Shown in pieces: positions 49,447 to 63,600 of a stretch of 64,000 bases of DNA. The notes beneath the pieces were generated by a model that was not told the origin of the DNA, did not search any database, and was given only the letters and a program-made list of their open reading frames with translations. The position numbers and the translations under genes are program-made. The stretch comes from Hippophae tibetana (Eukaryota; Streptophyta; Magnoliopsida; Rosales; Elaeagnaceae), in contig CM072801.1 in assembly GCA_037013495.1 (NCBI GenBank), positions 30,678,001 through 30,742,000 of the forward strand, in the 5' to 3' direction. Numbering within the stretch: the stretch's first letter is position 1; each line of letters opens with the position of its first letter.

Positions 49447-52400
49447 TTTCATTAGACACAATTCACAAAGAAAGATAGATATTTGTATACCAAGCCTTGT
49501 GTTTTCTTTTAATTTTGTTGTGAATATTTTGTCTTTCGATTTCATTTCCTTTCTTTCTTTAAATTCTTTGTACCTTTTTCTTGTGTAATGTTTTCTGTTT
49601 ACAATCATTTTTTTTATTGAAAGAAACTATAGAGATACTAAAGTTCATAGTTTCAAGAAAAACTAGGTTATTCATATCGGTGGCAATATTAAATTGTTGT
49701 AACTTTTAATTCGTGCATCGAATTGACTATTATAATGTATCAAATAGCACCTCGTTCGATTCCTAAAAAGACAATGAAAGAATAGTTTAGTTATCTGCAT
49801 TTTTTTTAACCAAAATGACTTTGTTTACAAGACTTGCCAACTCTAATAGTTTGGTGGCATCTCATTGCATTGTTTTCAGTTCTTGTTCTTTTGGGTTCCA
49901 ATTTGATCATCTTAACCCATTTCGAAGCAATTTACTCATTCTTAATCCTTTGAGTTCATATGTTGTTCCCCTAAAGGTTGCGCATCATTTCGTACCAAAG
50001 CCTTTGTTGCTGAAAATATGTTATCTTTCTTCGTATATTTATTTTTTGAATTTTACATTTAAAAAAACTTTTTCCATTTGATTTTCTTTGCTTTCATTAG
50101 ACACAAATCACAAAGAAAGATAGATATTTGTATACCACGTCTTGTGTTTTCTTTTAATTTTGTTGTCATTATTTTGTCTTTCGATTACATTCCCTTTCTT
50201 TCTTTAAATTCTTTGTACCTTTTTCTTGTGTAATGTTTTCTATGTTCAATCATTTTTTTTATTGAAAGAAACTATAGAGATAATACAGTTCATAGTTTCA
50301 AGAAAAACTAGGTTATTAAAATCGGTGGCAATATTAAACTATTGTAACTTTTAATTCGTGCATCGAAATGACTATTATAATGTAGCAAATAGCACCTCTT
50401 TCGATTCCTAAAATGACAATGAAAGAATAGTTTAGTTATCTGCATTTTTAAAACCAAAATTATTTTGTTTTCATACTTGCCAACCTCTAATAGTTTCGTG
50501 GCATCTCATTGCATTATTTTTAAGTTCTTGTTCTTTTGGGTTCCAATTTGATCATCTTAACCCATTTCGAAGCAATTTAATCATTCTTAATCCTTTGAGT
50601 TCATATGTTGTTCCCCTAAAGATTCCGCATTATTTGGTATCAAAGCCATTGTTGCTGAAAATATGTTATCTATCTTCTTATATTTATTTTTTGAGTTTTA
50701 CATTTAAAAAAACTTTGTCCATTGAAGTTTCTATGTTTTCAGTAGACACAAATCACAAAGAAAGATAGATATTTGTATACCAAGTATTGTGTTTTCTTTT
50801 TATTTAGTTGTCATTATTTTGTCTTTCGATTACATTTCCTTTCTTTCTTTAAATTCTTTGTACCTTTTTCTTGTGTAATTTTTTCTGTGTTCAATATGAT
50901 TTTTTTATTTAAAAAAACTATAGAGATACTACAGTTCATCGTTTCAAGAAAACTAGGTTATTAATATCGGTGGCAATATTAAACTGTTGTAACTTTTAAT
51001 TCGTGCATCGAAATGTCTTTTATAATGTAGCAAATAGCACCTCTTTCGATTCCTAAAATGACAAGGAAAGAATAGTTTAGTTATCTGCATTTTTTTAACC
51101 AAAATGACTTTGTTTACAAGACTTGCCAACTCTAATAGTTTGGTGGCATCTCATTGCATTGTTTTCAGTTCTTGTTCTTTTGGGTTCCAATTTGATCATC
51201 TTAACCCATTTCGAAGCAATTTACTCATTCTTAATCCTTTGAGTTCATATGTTGTTCCCCTAAAGGTTGCGCATCATTTCGTACCAAAACCTTTGTTGCT
51301 GAAAATATGTTATCTTTCTTCGTATATTTTTTTTTTGAATTTTACATTTAGAAAAACGTTTTCCATTTAATTTTCTTTGCTTTCATTAGACACAAATCAC
51401 AAAGAAAGATAGATATTTGTATACCAAGTCTTGTGTTTTCTTTTAATTTTGTTGTCATTATTTTGTCTTTCGATTACATTCCCTTTCTTTCTTTAAATTC
51501 TTTGTACCTTTTTCTTGGGTAATGTTTTCTGTGTTCAATAATTTTTTTTATTGAAAGAAACTATAGAGATAATACAGTTCATAGTTTCAAGAAAAACTAG
51601 GTTATTAAAATCGGTGGCAATATTAAACTGTTGTAACTTTTAATTCGTGCATCGAAATGACTATTATAATGTAGCAAATAGCACCTCTTTCAATTCCTAA
51701 AATGACAATGAAAGAATAGTTTAGTTATCTGCATTTTTTTTAACCAAAATGACTTTGTTTACAAGACTTGCCAACTCTAATAGTTTGGTGGCATCTCATT
51801 GCATTGTTTTCAGTTCTTGTTCTTTTGGGTTCCAATTTGATCACCTTAACCCATTTCGAAGCAATTTACTCATTCTTAATCCTTTGAGTTCATATGTTGT
51901 TCCCCTAAAGGTTGCGCATCATTTCGTACCAAAGCCTTTGTTGCTGAAAATATGTTATCTTTCTTCGTATATTTATTTTTTGAATTTTACATTTAAAAAA
52001 ACTTTTTCCATTTGATTTTCTTTGCTTTCATTAGACACAAATCACAAAGAAAGATAGATATTTGTATACCATGTCTTGTGTTTTCTTTTAATTTTGTTGT
52101 CACTATTTTATCTTTCGATTTCATTTCCTTTCTTTCTTTAAATTCTTTGTACCTTTTTCTTGTGTAATGTTTTCTGTTTACAATCATTTTTTTTATTGAA
52201 AGAAACTATAGAGATACTACAGTTCATAGTTTCAAGAAAACTAGGTTATTAATATCGGTGGCAATATTAAACTGTTGTAACTTTTAATTCGTGCATTGAA
52301 ATGACTATTATAATGTAGCAAATAGCACCTCCTCCGATTCCTAAAATAACAATGAAAGAATAGTTTAGTTATCTGCATTTTTTGTAACCAAAATGACTTT

Positions 52401-52670
52401 GTTTACAAGACTTGCCAACTCTAATATGTTGGTGACATCTCATTGCATTGCTTTCAGTTCTTGTTCTTTTGGGTTCCAATTTGATCATCTTAACCCATTT
52501 AGAAGCAATTTACTCATTCTTAATCCTTTGAGTTCATATGTTGTTCCGCTAAAGGTTGCTCATCATTTCGTATCAAAGCCTTTGTTGCTGAAAATATGTT
52601 ATCTTTCTTCGTATATTTATTTTTTGAATTTTACATTTAAAAAAACTTTTTCCATTTAATTTTCTTTGCT
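49447..52670. repeat. 3.22-kb five-monomer HOR, copy 2
   Basis: Second copy of the pentamer, immediately downstream of the first and nearly identical. Small differences include TTCTATGTTC near 50230 and TTATTTAAAAAAAC near 50906. Homology to the first copy ends near 52670, where the sequence returns to the type found at 43.6 kb. Confidence 0.9.
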
Positions 52671-54174
52671 TTCATTAGACACAAATCACAAAGAAAGATA
52701 GATATTTGTATACCAAGTCTTGTGTTTTCTTTTAATTTTGTTGTCAATATTTTGTCTTTCGATTTCATTTCCTTTCTTTCTATAAATTCGTGTACCTTTT
52801 TCTTGTGTAATGTATTCTGTGTTCAATCTGTTTTTTTATTGAAAGAAACTATAGAGATACTAAAGTTCATAGTTTCAAGAAAAACTAGGTTATTCATATT
52901 GGTGGAAATATTAAATTGTTGTAACTTTTATGTCGTGCATCGAAATGACTATTATAATGTAGCAAATAGCACCTCGTTTGATTCCTAAAAAGACAATGAA
53001 AGAATAGTTTAGTTATCGACATTTTTAAAACCAAAATTACTTTGTTTTCAATACTTGCCAACCCTTAATAGGTTCGTGGCATCTCATTGCATTGTTTTTA
53101 AGTTCTTGTTATTTTGGGTTCCATTTTGATCATCTTAACCATTTTCTAAGCAATTTACTCATTCTTAATCCTTTGAGTTCATATGTTGTTCCCCTAAAGG
53201 TTGCGCATCATTTCGTATCAAAGCCTTTTTTGCTGAAAATATGTTATCTTTCTTCGTATATTTATTTTTTGAATTTTACATTTAAAAAAACTTTGTCCAT
53301 TGAATTTTCTGTGTTTTCATTAGACACTAATCACAAAGAAAGATAGATATTTGTATACCAAGTCTTGTGTTTTCTTTTAATTTTGTTGTCAATATTTTGT
53401 CTTTCGATTTCATTTCCTTTCTTTCTTTAAATTCGTGTACCTTTTTCTTGTGTAATGTTTTCTATGTTCAATCTGTTTTTTTATTGAAAGAAACTATAGA
53501 GATACCAAAGTTCATAGTTTCAAGAAAAACTAGGTTATTCATATCGGTGGAAATATTAAATTGTTGTAACTTTTAATTCGTGCATCGAAATGACTATTAT
53601 AATGTAGCAAATAACACCTCGTTCGATTCCTAAAAAGACAATGAAAGAATAGTTTAGTTATCGGCATTTTTAAAACCAAAATTACTTTGTTTTCAATACT
53701 TGCCAACCCTTAATAGGTTCGTGGCATCTCATTGCATTGTTTTTAAGTTCTTGTTCTTTTGGGTTCCAATTTGATAATCTTAACCATTTTCTAAGCAATT
53801 TACTCATTCTTAATCCTTTGAGTTCATATGTTGTTCCCCTAAAGGTTCCGCATCATTTGGTATCAAAGCCTTTGTTTGCTGAAAATATGGTATCTATCTT
53901 CTTATATTTATTTTTTGAATTTTACATTAAAAAAAATTTGTCCATTTAATTTTCTGTGTTTTCATTAGACACTAATCACAAAGAAAGATAGATATTTGTA
54001 TACCAAGTCTTCTCTTTTGTTTTAATTTTGTTGTCATTATTTTATCTTTCGATTTCATTGCCTTTCTTTCTTTAAATTCTTTGTACCTTTTTCTTGTGTA
54101 ATGTTTTCTGTGTTCAATCATTTTTTATTGAAAGAAACTATAGAGATACTACAGTTCATAGTTTCAAGAAAACT
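52670..54174. repeat. Region III right part, related to 43.65-45.8 kb
   Basis: Monomers at 53078 and 53723 repeat the types seen at 44700 and 45345 at 8,378 bp. The flanks of the two-copy pentamer are thus copies of each other, as if the pentamer array lies inside an older, longer duplicated unit. Private changes include TAATGTATTCTG near 52808 and CTTTTATGTCGTGC near 52926. Confidence 0.8.
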
Positions 54175-57100
54175 AGGTTATTAATATCGGTGGCAATATT
54201 AAATTGTTGTAACTTTTAATTCGTGCATCAAAATGACTATTATAATGTAGCAAATAGCACCTCTCTCGATTCCTAAAATGACAATGAAAGAATAGTTTAG
54301 TTATCTGCATTTTTTTAACCAAAATTACTTTGTTTTCAATACTTGCCAACCTCTAATAGGTTCGTGGCATCTCATTGCATTGTTTTTAAGTTCTTGTTCT
54401 TTTGGGTACCAATTTGATCACCTTAACCCATTTCGAAGCAATTTACTCATTCTTAATCCTTTGAGTTCATATGTTGTTCCCCTAAAGGTTGCGCATCATT
54501 TCGTATCAAAGCCTTTTTTGCTGAAAATATGTTATCTTTCTTCGTATATTTATTTTATGAATTTTACATTTAAAAAAACTTTGTCCATTGAATTTTCTGT
54601 GTTTTCATTAGACACAAAGAAAGATTGATATTTGTATACCAAGTCTTGTGTTTTCTTTTAATTTTGTTGTCATTATTTTGTCTTTCGATTACATTTCCTT
54701 TCTTTCTTTAAATTCTTTGTACCTTTTTCTTGTGTAATGTTTTCTGTTTACAATCATTTTTTTTATTGAAAGAAACTATAGAGAAACTACAGTTCATAGT
54801 TTCAAGAAAATCATTTTATTAATATCGGTGGCAATATTAAACTGTTGTAACTTTTAATTCGTGCATCGAAATGACCATTATAATGTAGCAAATAGCACCT
54901 CTTTCGATTCCTAAAATGACAATGAAAGAATAGTTTAGTTATCTGCATTTTTTTAACCAAAATTACTTTGTTTTCAATACTTGCCAACCCTTAATAGGTT
55001 CGTGGCATCTCATTGCATTGTTTTTAAGTTCTTGTTCTTTTGGGTTCCAATTTGATCATCTTAACCATTTTCTAAGCAATTCACTCATTCTTAATCCTTT
55101 GAGTTCATATGTTGTTCCCCTAAAGGTTGCGCATCATTTCGTATCAAAGCCTTTGTTGCTGAAAATATGTTATCTTTCTTGGTATATTTATTTTTTGAAT
55201 TTTACATTTAAAAAAACTTTTTCCATTTAATTTTCTTTGCTTTCATTAGACACAAATCATAAAGAAAGATAGATATTTGTATACCAAGTCTTGTGTTTTC
55301 TTTTAATTTTGTTGTCAATATTTTGTCTTTCGATTTCATTTCCTTTCTTTCTTTAAATTCGTGTACCTTTTTCTTGTGTAATGTTTTCTGTGTTCAATCT
55401 GTTTTTTTATTGAAAGAAACTATAGAGATACTAAAGTGCATAGTTTCAAGAAAAACTAGGTTATTCATATCGGTGGAAATATTAAATTGTTGTAACTTTT
55501 AATTCGTGCATCGAAATGACTATTATAATGTAGCAAATAGCACCTCTTTCGATTCCTAAAAAGACAATGAAAGAATAGTTTAGTTATCGACATTTTTAAA
55601 ACCAAAATTACTTTGTTTTCAATACTTGCCAACCCTTAATAGGTTCGTGGCATCTCATTGCATTGTTTTTAAGTTCTTGTTATTTTGGGTTCCATTTTGA
55701 TCATCTTAACCATTTTCTAAGCAATTTACTCATTCTTAATCCTTTGAGTTCATATGTTGTTCCCCTAAAGGTTGCGCATCATTTCGTATCAAAGCCTTTT
55801 TTGCTGAAAATATGTTATCTTTCTTCGTATATTTATTTTTTGAATTTTACATTTAAAAAAACTTTGTCCATTGAATTTTCTGTGTTTTCATTAGACACTA
55901 ATCACAAAGAAAGATAGATATTTGTATACCAAGTCTTGTGTTTTCTTTTAATTTTGTTGTCAATATTTTGTCTTTCGATTTCATTTCCTTTCTTTCTTTA
56001 AATTCGTGTACCTTTTTCTTGTGTAATGTTTTCTATGTTCAATCTGTTTTTTTATTGAAAGAAACTATAGAGATACCAAAGTTCATAGTTTCAAGAAAAA
56101 CTAGGTTATTAATATCGGTGGCAATATTAAATTGTTGTAACTTTTAATTCGTGCATCAAAATGACTATTATAATGTAGCAAATAGCACCTCTCTCGATTC
56201 CTAAAATGACAATGAAAGAATAGTTTAGTTATCTGCATTTTTTTAACCAAAATTACTTTGTTTTCAATACTTGCCAACCTCTAATAGGTTCGTGGCATCT
56301 CATTGCATTGTTTTTAAGTTCTTGTTCTTTTGGGTACCAATTTGATCACCTTAACCCATTTCAAAGCAATTTACTCATTCTTAATCCTTTGAGTTCATAT
56401 GTTGTTCCCCTAAAGGTTGCGCATCATTTCGTATCAAAGCCTTTTTTGCTGAAAATATGTTATCTTTCTTCGTATATTTATTTTATGAATTTTACATTTA
56501 AAAAAACTTTGTCCATTGAATTTTCTGTGTTTTCATTAGACACAAATCACAAAGAAAGATTGATATTTGTATACCAAGTCTTGTGTTTTCTTTTAATTTT
56601 GTTGTCATTATTTTGTCTTTCGATTACATTTCCTTTCTTTCTTTAAATTCTTTGTACCTTTTTCTTGTGTAATGTTTTCTGTTTACAATCATTTTTTTTA
56701 TTGAAAGAAACTATAGAGAAACTACAGTTCATAGTTTCAAGAAAATCATTTTATTAATATCGGTGGCAATATTAAACTGTTGTAACTTTTAATTCGTGCA
56801 TCGAAATGACCATTATAATGTAGCAAATAGCACCTCTTTCGATTCCTAAAATGACAATGAAAGAATAGTTTAGTTATCTGCATTTTTTTAACCAAAATTA
56901 CTTTGTTTTCAATACTTGCCAACCCTTAATAGGTTCGTGGCATCTCATTGCATTGTTTTTAAGTTCTTGTTCTTTTGGGTTCCAATTTGATCATCTTAAC
57001 CATTTTCTAAGCAATTTACTCATTCTTAATCCTTTGAGTTCATATGTTGTTCCCCTAAAGGTTGAGCATCATTTCGTATCAAAGCCTTTGTTGCTGAAAA

Positions 57101-60100
57101 TATGTTATCTTTCTTCGTATATTTATTTTTTGAATTTTACATTTATAAAAACTTTGTCCATTGAATTTTCTGTGTTTTCATTAGACACAAATCACAAAGA
57201 AAGATAGATATTTGTATACCAAGTCTTGTGTTTTCTTTTAATTTTGTTGTCAATATTTTGTCTTTCGATTTCATTTCCTTTCTTTCTTTAAATTCGTGTA
57301 CCTTTTTCTTGTGTAATGTTTTCTGTGTTCAATCTGTTTTTTTATTGAAAGAAACTATAGAGATACTAAAGTTCATAGTTTCAAGAAAAACTAGGTCATT
57401 CATATCGGTGGAAATATTAAATTGTTGTAACTTTTAATTCGTGCATCGAAATGACTATTATAATGTAGCAAATAGCACCTCGTTCGATTCCTAAAAAGAC
57501 AATGAAAGAATAGTTTAGTTATCGGCATTTTTAAAACCAAAATTACTTTGTTTTCAATACTTGCCAACCCTTAATAGGTTCGTGGCATCTCATTGCATTG
57601 TTTTTAAGTTCTTTTTATTTTGGGTTCCAATTTGATCATCTTAACCATTTTCTAAGCAATTTACTCATTCTTAATCCTTTGAGTTCATATGTTGTTCCCC
57701 TAAAGGTTCCGCATCATTTGGTATCAAAGCCTTTGTTGCTGAAAATATGGTATCTATCTTCTTATATTTATTTTTTGAATTTTACATTTAAAAAAACTTT
57801 GTCCATTTAATTTTCTGTGTTTTCATTAGACACTAATCACAAAGAAAGATAGATATTTGTATACCAAGTCTTGTGTTTTCTTTTAATTTTGTTGTCAATA
57901 TTTTGTCTTTCGATTTCATTTCCTTTCTTTCTTTAAATTCGTGTACCTTTTTCTTGTGTAATGTTTTCTATGTTCAATCTGTTTTTTTATTGAAAGAAAC
58001 TATAGAGATACTAAAGTTCATAGTTTCAAGAAAAACTAGGTCATTCATATCGGTGGAAATATTAAATTGTTGTAACTTTTAATTCGTGCATCGAAATGAC
58101 TATTATAATGTAGCAAATAACACCTCGTTCGATTCCTAAAAAGACAATGAAAGAATAGTTTAGTTATCGGCATTTTTAAAACCAAAATTACTTTGTTTTC
58201 AATACTTGCCAACCCTTAATAGGTTCGTGGCATCTCATTGCATTGTTTTTAAGTTCTTGTTCTTTTGGGTTCCAATTTGATCATCTTAACCATTTTCTAA
58301 GCAATTTACTCATTCTTAATCCTTTGAGTTCATATGTTGTTCCCCTAAAGGTTCCGCATCATTTGGTATCAAAGCCTTTGTTGCTGAAAATATGGTATCT
58401 ATCTTCTTATATTTATTTTTTGAATTTTACATTTAAAAAAACTTTGTCCATTTAATTTTCTGTGTTTTCATTAGACACTAATCACAAAGAAAGATAGATA
58501 TTTGTATACCAAGTCTTGTGTTTTCTTTTAATTTTGTTGTCAATATTTTGTCTTTCGATTTCATTTCCTTTCTTTCTTTAAATTCGTGTACCTTTTTCTT
58601 GTGTAATGTTTTCTATGTTCAATCTGTTTTTTTATTGAAAGAAACTATAGAGATACTAAAGTTCATAGTTTCAAGAAAAACTAGGTCATTCATATCGGTG
58701 GAAATATTAAATTGTTGTAACTTTTAATTCGTGCATCGAAATGACTATTATAATGTAGCAAATAACACCTCGTTCGATTCCTAAAAAGACAATGAAAGAA
58801 TAGTTTAGTTATCGGCATTTTTAAAACCAAAATTACTTTGTTTTCAATACTTGCCAACCCTTAATAGGTTCGTGGCATCTCATTGCATTGTTTTTAAGTT
58901 CTTGTTCTTTTGGGTTCCAATTTGATCATATTAACCCATTTCAAAGCAATTTACTCATTCTTAATCCTTTGAGTTCATATGTTGTTCCCCTAAAGGTTCC
59001 GCATCATTTGGTATCAAAGCCTTTCTTGCTGAAAATATGTTATCTATCTTCTTATATTTAATTTTTGAATTTTACACTTAAAAAAACTTTGTCCATTGAA
59101 TTTTTTGTGTTTTCATTAGACACAAATCACAAAGAAAGATAGATATTTGTATACCAAGTATTGTGTTTTCTTTTTATTTTGTTGTCAATATTTTGTCTTT
59201 CGATTTCATTTCCTTTCTTTCTTTAAATTCGTGTACCTTTTTCTTGTGTAATGTTTTCTGTGTTCAATCTGTTTTTTTATTGAAAGAAACTATAGAGATA
59301 CTAAAGTTCATAGTTTCAAGAAAAACTAGGTCATTCATATCGGTGGAAATATTAAATTGTTGTAACTTTTAATTCGTGCATCGAAATGACTATTATAATG
59401 TAGCAAATAGCACCTCGTTCGATTCCTAAAAAGACAATGAAAGAATAGTTTAGTTATCGGCATTTTTAAAACCAAAATTACTTTGTTTTCAATACTTGCC
59501 AACCCTTAATAGGTTCGTGGCATCTCATTGCATTGTTTTTAAGTTCTTTTTATTTTGGGTTCCAATTTGATCATCTTAACCATTTTCTAAGCAATTTACT
59601 CATTCTTAATCCTTTGAGTTCATATGTTGTTCCCCTAAAGGTTCCGCATCATTTGGTATTAAAGCCTTTGTTGCTGAAAATATGGTATCTATCTTCTTAT
59701 ATTTATTTTTTGAATTTTACATTTAAAAAAACTTTGTCCATTTAATTTTCTGTGTTTTCATTAGACACTAATCACAAAGAAAGATAGATATTTGTATACC
59801 AAGTCTTGTGTTTTCTTTTAATTTTGTTGTCAATATTTTGTCTTTCGATTTCATTTCCTTTCTTTCTTTAAATTCGTGTACCTTTTTCTTGTGTAATGTT
59901 TTCTATGTTCAATCTGTTTTTTTATTGAAAGAAACTATAGAGATACTAAAGTTCATAGTTTCAAGAAAAACTAGGTCATTCATATCGGTGGAAATATTAA
60001 ATTGTTGTAACTTTTAATTCGTGCATCGAAATGACTATTATAATGTAGCAAATAACACCTCGTTCGATTCCTAAAAAGACAATGAAAGAATAGTTTAGTT

Positions 60101-60617
60101 ATCGGCATTTTTAAAACCAAAATTACTTTGTTTTCAATACTTGCCAACCCTTAATAGGTTCGTGGCATCTCATTGCATTGTTTTTAAGTTCTTGTTCTTT
60201 TGGGTTCCAATTTGATCATCTTAACCATTTTCTAAGCAATTTACTCATTCTTAATCCTTTGAGTTCATATGTTGTTCCCCTAAAGGTTCCGCATCATTTG
60301 GTATCAAAGCCTTTGTTGCTGAAAATATGGTATCTATCTTCTTATATTTATTTTTTGAATTTTACATTTAAAAAAACTTTGTCCATTTAATTTTCTGTGT
60401 TTTCATTAGACACTAATCACAAAGAAAGATAGATATTTGTATACCAAGTCTTGTGTTTTCTTTTAATTTTGTTGTCAATATTTTGTCTTTCGATTTCATT
60501 TCCTTTCTTTCTTTAAATTCGTGTACCTTTTTCTTGTGTAATGTTTTCTATGTTCAATCTGTTTTTTTATTGAAAGAAACTATAGAGATACCAAAGTTCA
60601 TAGTTTCAAGAAAAACT
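54175..60617. repeat. 6.45-kb ten-monomer HOR of region IV, copy 1
   Basis: Monomers at 55004, 55649, 56294 and 56939 match 61454, 62099, 62744 and 63389 at exactly 6,450 bp. The unit also starts with the monomer at 54366, whose partner 60809 is 6,443 bp away because of a 7-bp deletion near 54615. Slot order, in my own letters: X Y Z X Y' U V W U V, then X again. The left edge is AGGTTATTAATATCGG at 54175, partner 60618. The diagnostic monomer types differ from the region II decamer, so this is an independent HOR. Confidence 0.9.
57270..60590. repeat. Three-monomer tandem (U-V-W / U-V) inside region IV HOR, offset 1935
   Basis: Monomers at 57584 and 58229 match 59519 and 60164 at 1,935 bp. 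Both copies of U carry TTCTTTTTATTTTGGG. The monomer between them at 58874 is a distinct type. Homology ends near 58655/60590, where ACTAAAGTTC is replaced by ACCAAAGTTC. Confidence 0.83.
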
Positions 60618-63600
60618 AGGTTATTAATATCGGTGGCAATATTAAATTGTTGTAACTTTTAATTCGTGCATCAAAATGACTATTATAATGTAGCAAATAG
60701 CACCTCTCTCGATTCCTAAAATGACAATGAAAGAATAGTTTAGTTATCTGCATTTTTTTAACCAAAATTACTTTGTTTTCAATACTTGCCAACCTCTAAT
60801 AGGTTCGTGGCATCTCATTGCATTGTTTTTAAGTTCTTGTTCTTTTGGGTACCAATTTGATCACCTTAACCCATTTCAAAGCAATTTACTCATTCTTAAT
60901 CCTTTGAGTTCATATGTTGTTCCCCTAAAGGTTGCGCATCATTTCGTATCAAAGCCTTTTTTGCTGAAAATATGTTATCTTTCTTCGTATATTTATTTTA
61001 TGAATTTTACATTTAAAAAAACTTTGTCCATTGAATTTTCTGTGTTTTCATTAGACACAAATCACAAAGAAAGATTGATATTTGTATACCAAGTCTTGTG
61101 TTTTCTTTTAATTTTGTTGTCATTATTTTGTCTTTCGATTACATTTCCTTTCTTTCTTTAAATTCTTTGTACCTTTTTCTTGTGTAATGTTTTCTGTTTA
61201 CAATCATTTTTTTTATTGAAAGAAACTATAGAGAAACTACAGTTCATAGTTTCAAGAAAATCATTTTATTAATATCGGTGGCAATATTAAACTGTTGTAA
61301 CTTTTAATTCGTGCATCGAAATGACCATTATAATGTAGCAAATAGCACCTCTTTCGATTCCTAAAATGACAATGAAAGAATAGTTTAGTTATCTGCATTT
61401 TTTTAACCAAAATTACTTTGTTTTCAATACTTGCCAACCCTTAATAGGTTCGTGGCATCTCATTGCATTGTTTTTAAGTTCTTGTTCTTTTGGGTTCCAA
61501 TTTGATCATCTTAACCATTTTCTAAGCAATTTACTCATTCTTAATCCTTTGAGTTCATATGTTGTTCCCCTAAAGGTTGCGCATCATTTCGTATCAAAGC
61601 CTTTGTTGCTGAAAATATGTTATCTTTCTTGGTATATTTATTTTTTGAATTTTACATTTAAAAAAACTTTTTCCATTTAATTTTCTTTGCTTTCATTAGA
61701 CACAAATCATAAAGAAAGATAGATATTTGTATACCAAGTCTTGTGTTTTCTTTTAATTTTGTTGTCAATATTTTGTCTTTCGATTTCATTTCCTTTCTTT
61801 CTTTAAATTCGTGTACCTTTTTCTTGTGTAATGTTTTCTGTGTTCAATCTGTTTTTTTATTGAAAGAAACTATAGAGATACTAAAGTGCATAGTTTCAAG
61901 AAAAACTAGGTTATTCATATCGGTGGAAATATTAAATTGTTGTAACTTTTAATTCGTGCATCGAAATGACTATTATAATGTAGCAAATAGCACCTCTTTC
62001 GATTCCTAAAAAGACAATGAAAGAATAGTTTAGTTATCGACATTTTTAAAACCAAAATAACTTTGTTTTCAATACTTGCCAACCCTTAATAGGTTCGTGG
62101 CATCTCATTGCATTGTTTTTAAGTTCTTGTTATTTTGGGTTCCATTTTGATCATCTTAACCATTTTCTAAGCAATTTACTCATTCTTAATCCTTTGAGTT
62201 CATATGTTGTTCCCCTAAAGGTTGCGCATCATTTCGTATCAAAGCCTTTTTTGCTGAAAATATGTTATCTTTCTTCGTATATTTATTTTTTGAATTTTAC
62301 ATTTAAAAAAACTTTGTCCATTGAATTTTCTGTGTTTTCATTAGACACTAATCACAAAGAAAGATAGATATTTGTATACCAAGTCTTGTGTTTTCTTTTA
62401 ATTTTGTTGTCAATATTTTGTCTTTCGATTTCATTTCCTTTCTTTCTTTAAATTCGTGTACCTTTTTCTTGTGTAATGTTTTCTATGTTCAATCTGTTTT
62501 TTTATTGAAAGAAACTATAGAGATACCAAAGTTCATAGTTTCAAGAAAAACTAGGTTATTAATATCGGTGGCAATATTAAATTGTTGTAACTTTTAATTC
62601 GTGCATCAAAATGACTATTATAATGTAGCAAATAGCACCTCTCTCGATTCCTAAAATGACAATGAAAGAATAGTTTAGTTATCTGCATTTTTTTAACCAA
62701 AATTACTTTGTTTTCAATACTTGCCAACCTCTAATAGGTTCGTGGCATCTCATTGCATTGTTTTTAAGTTCTTGTTCTTTTGGGTACCAATTTGATCACC
62801 TTAACCCATTTCAAAGCAATTTACTCATTCTTAATCCTTTGAGTTCATATGTTGTTCCCCTAAAGGTTGCGCATCATTTCGTATCAAAGCCTTTTTTGCT
62901 GAAAATATGTTATCTTTCTTCGTATATTTATTTTATGAATTTTACATTTAAAAAAACTTTGTCCATTGAATTTTCTGTGTTTTCATTAGACACAAATCAC
63001 AAAGAAAGATTGATATTTGTATACCAAGTCTTGTGTTTTCTTTTAATTTTGTTGTCAATATTTTGTCTTTCGATTTCATTTCCTTTCTTTCTTTAAATTC
63101 GTGTACCTTTTTCTTGTGTAATGTTTTCTTTGTTCAATCTGTTTTTTTATTGAAAGAAACTATAGAGATACTAAAGTTCATAGTTTCAAGAAAAACTAGG
63201 TCATTCATATCGGTGGAAATATTAAATTGTTGTAACTTTTAATTCGTGCATCGAAATGACTATTATAATGTAGCAAATAGCACCTCGTTCGATTCCTAAA
63301 AAGACAATGAAAGAATAGTTTAGTTATCGGCATTTTTAAAACCAAAATTACTTTGTTTTCAATACTTGCCAACCCTTAATAGGTTCGTGGCATCTCATTG
63401 CATTGTTTTTAAGTTCTTGTTCTTTTGGGTTCCAATTTGATCATCTTAACCATTTTCTAAGCAATTTACTCATTCTTAATCCTTTGAGTTCATATGTTGT
63501 TCCCCTAAAGGTTGCGCATCATTTCGTATCAAAGCCTTTGTTGCTGAAAATATGTTATCTTTCTTCGTATATTTATTTTTTGAATTTTACATTTATAAAA

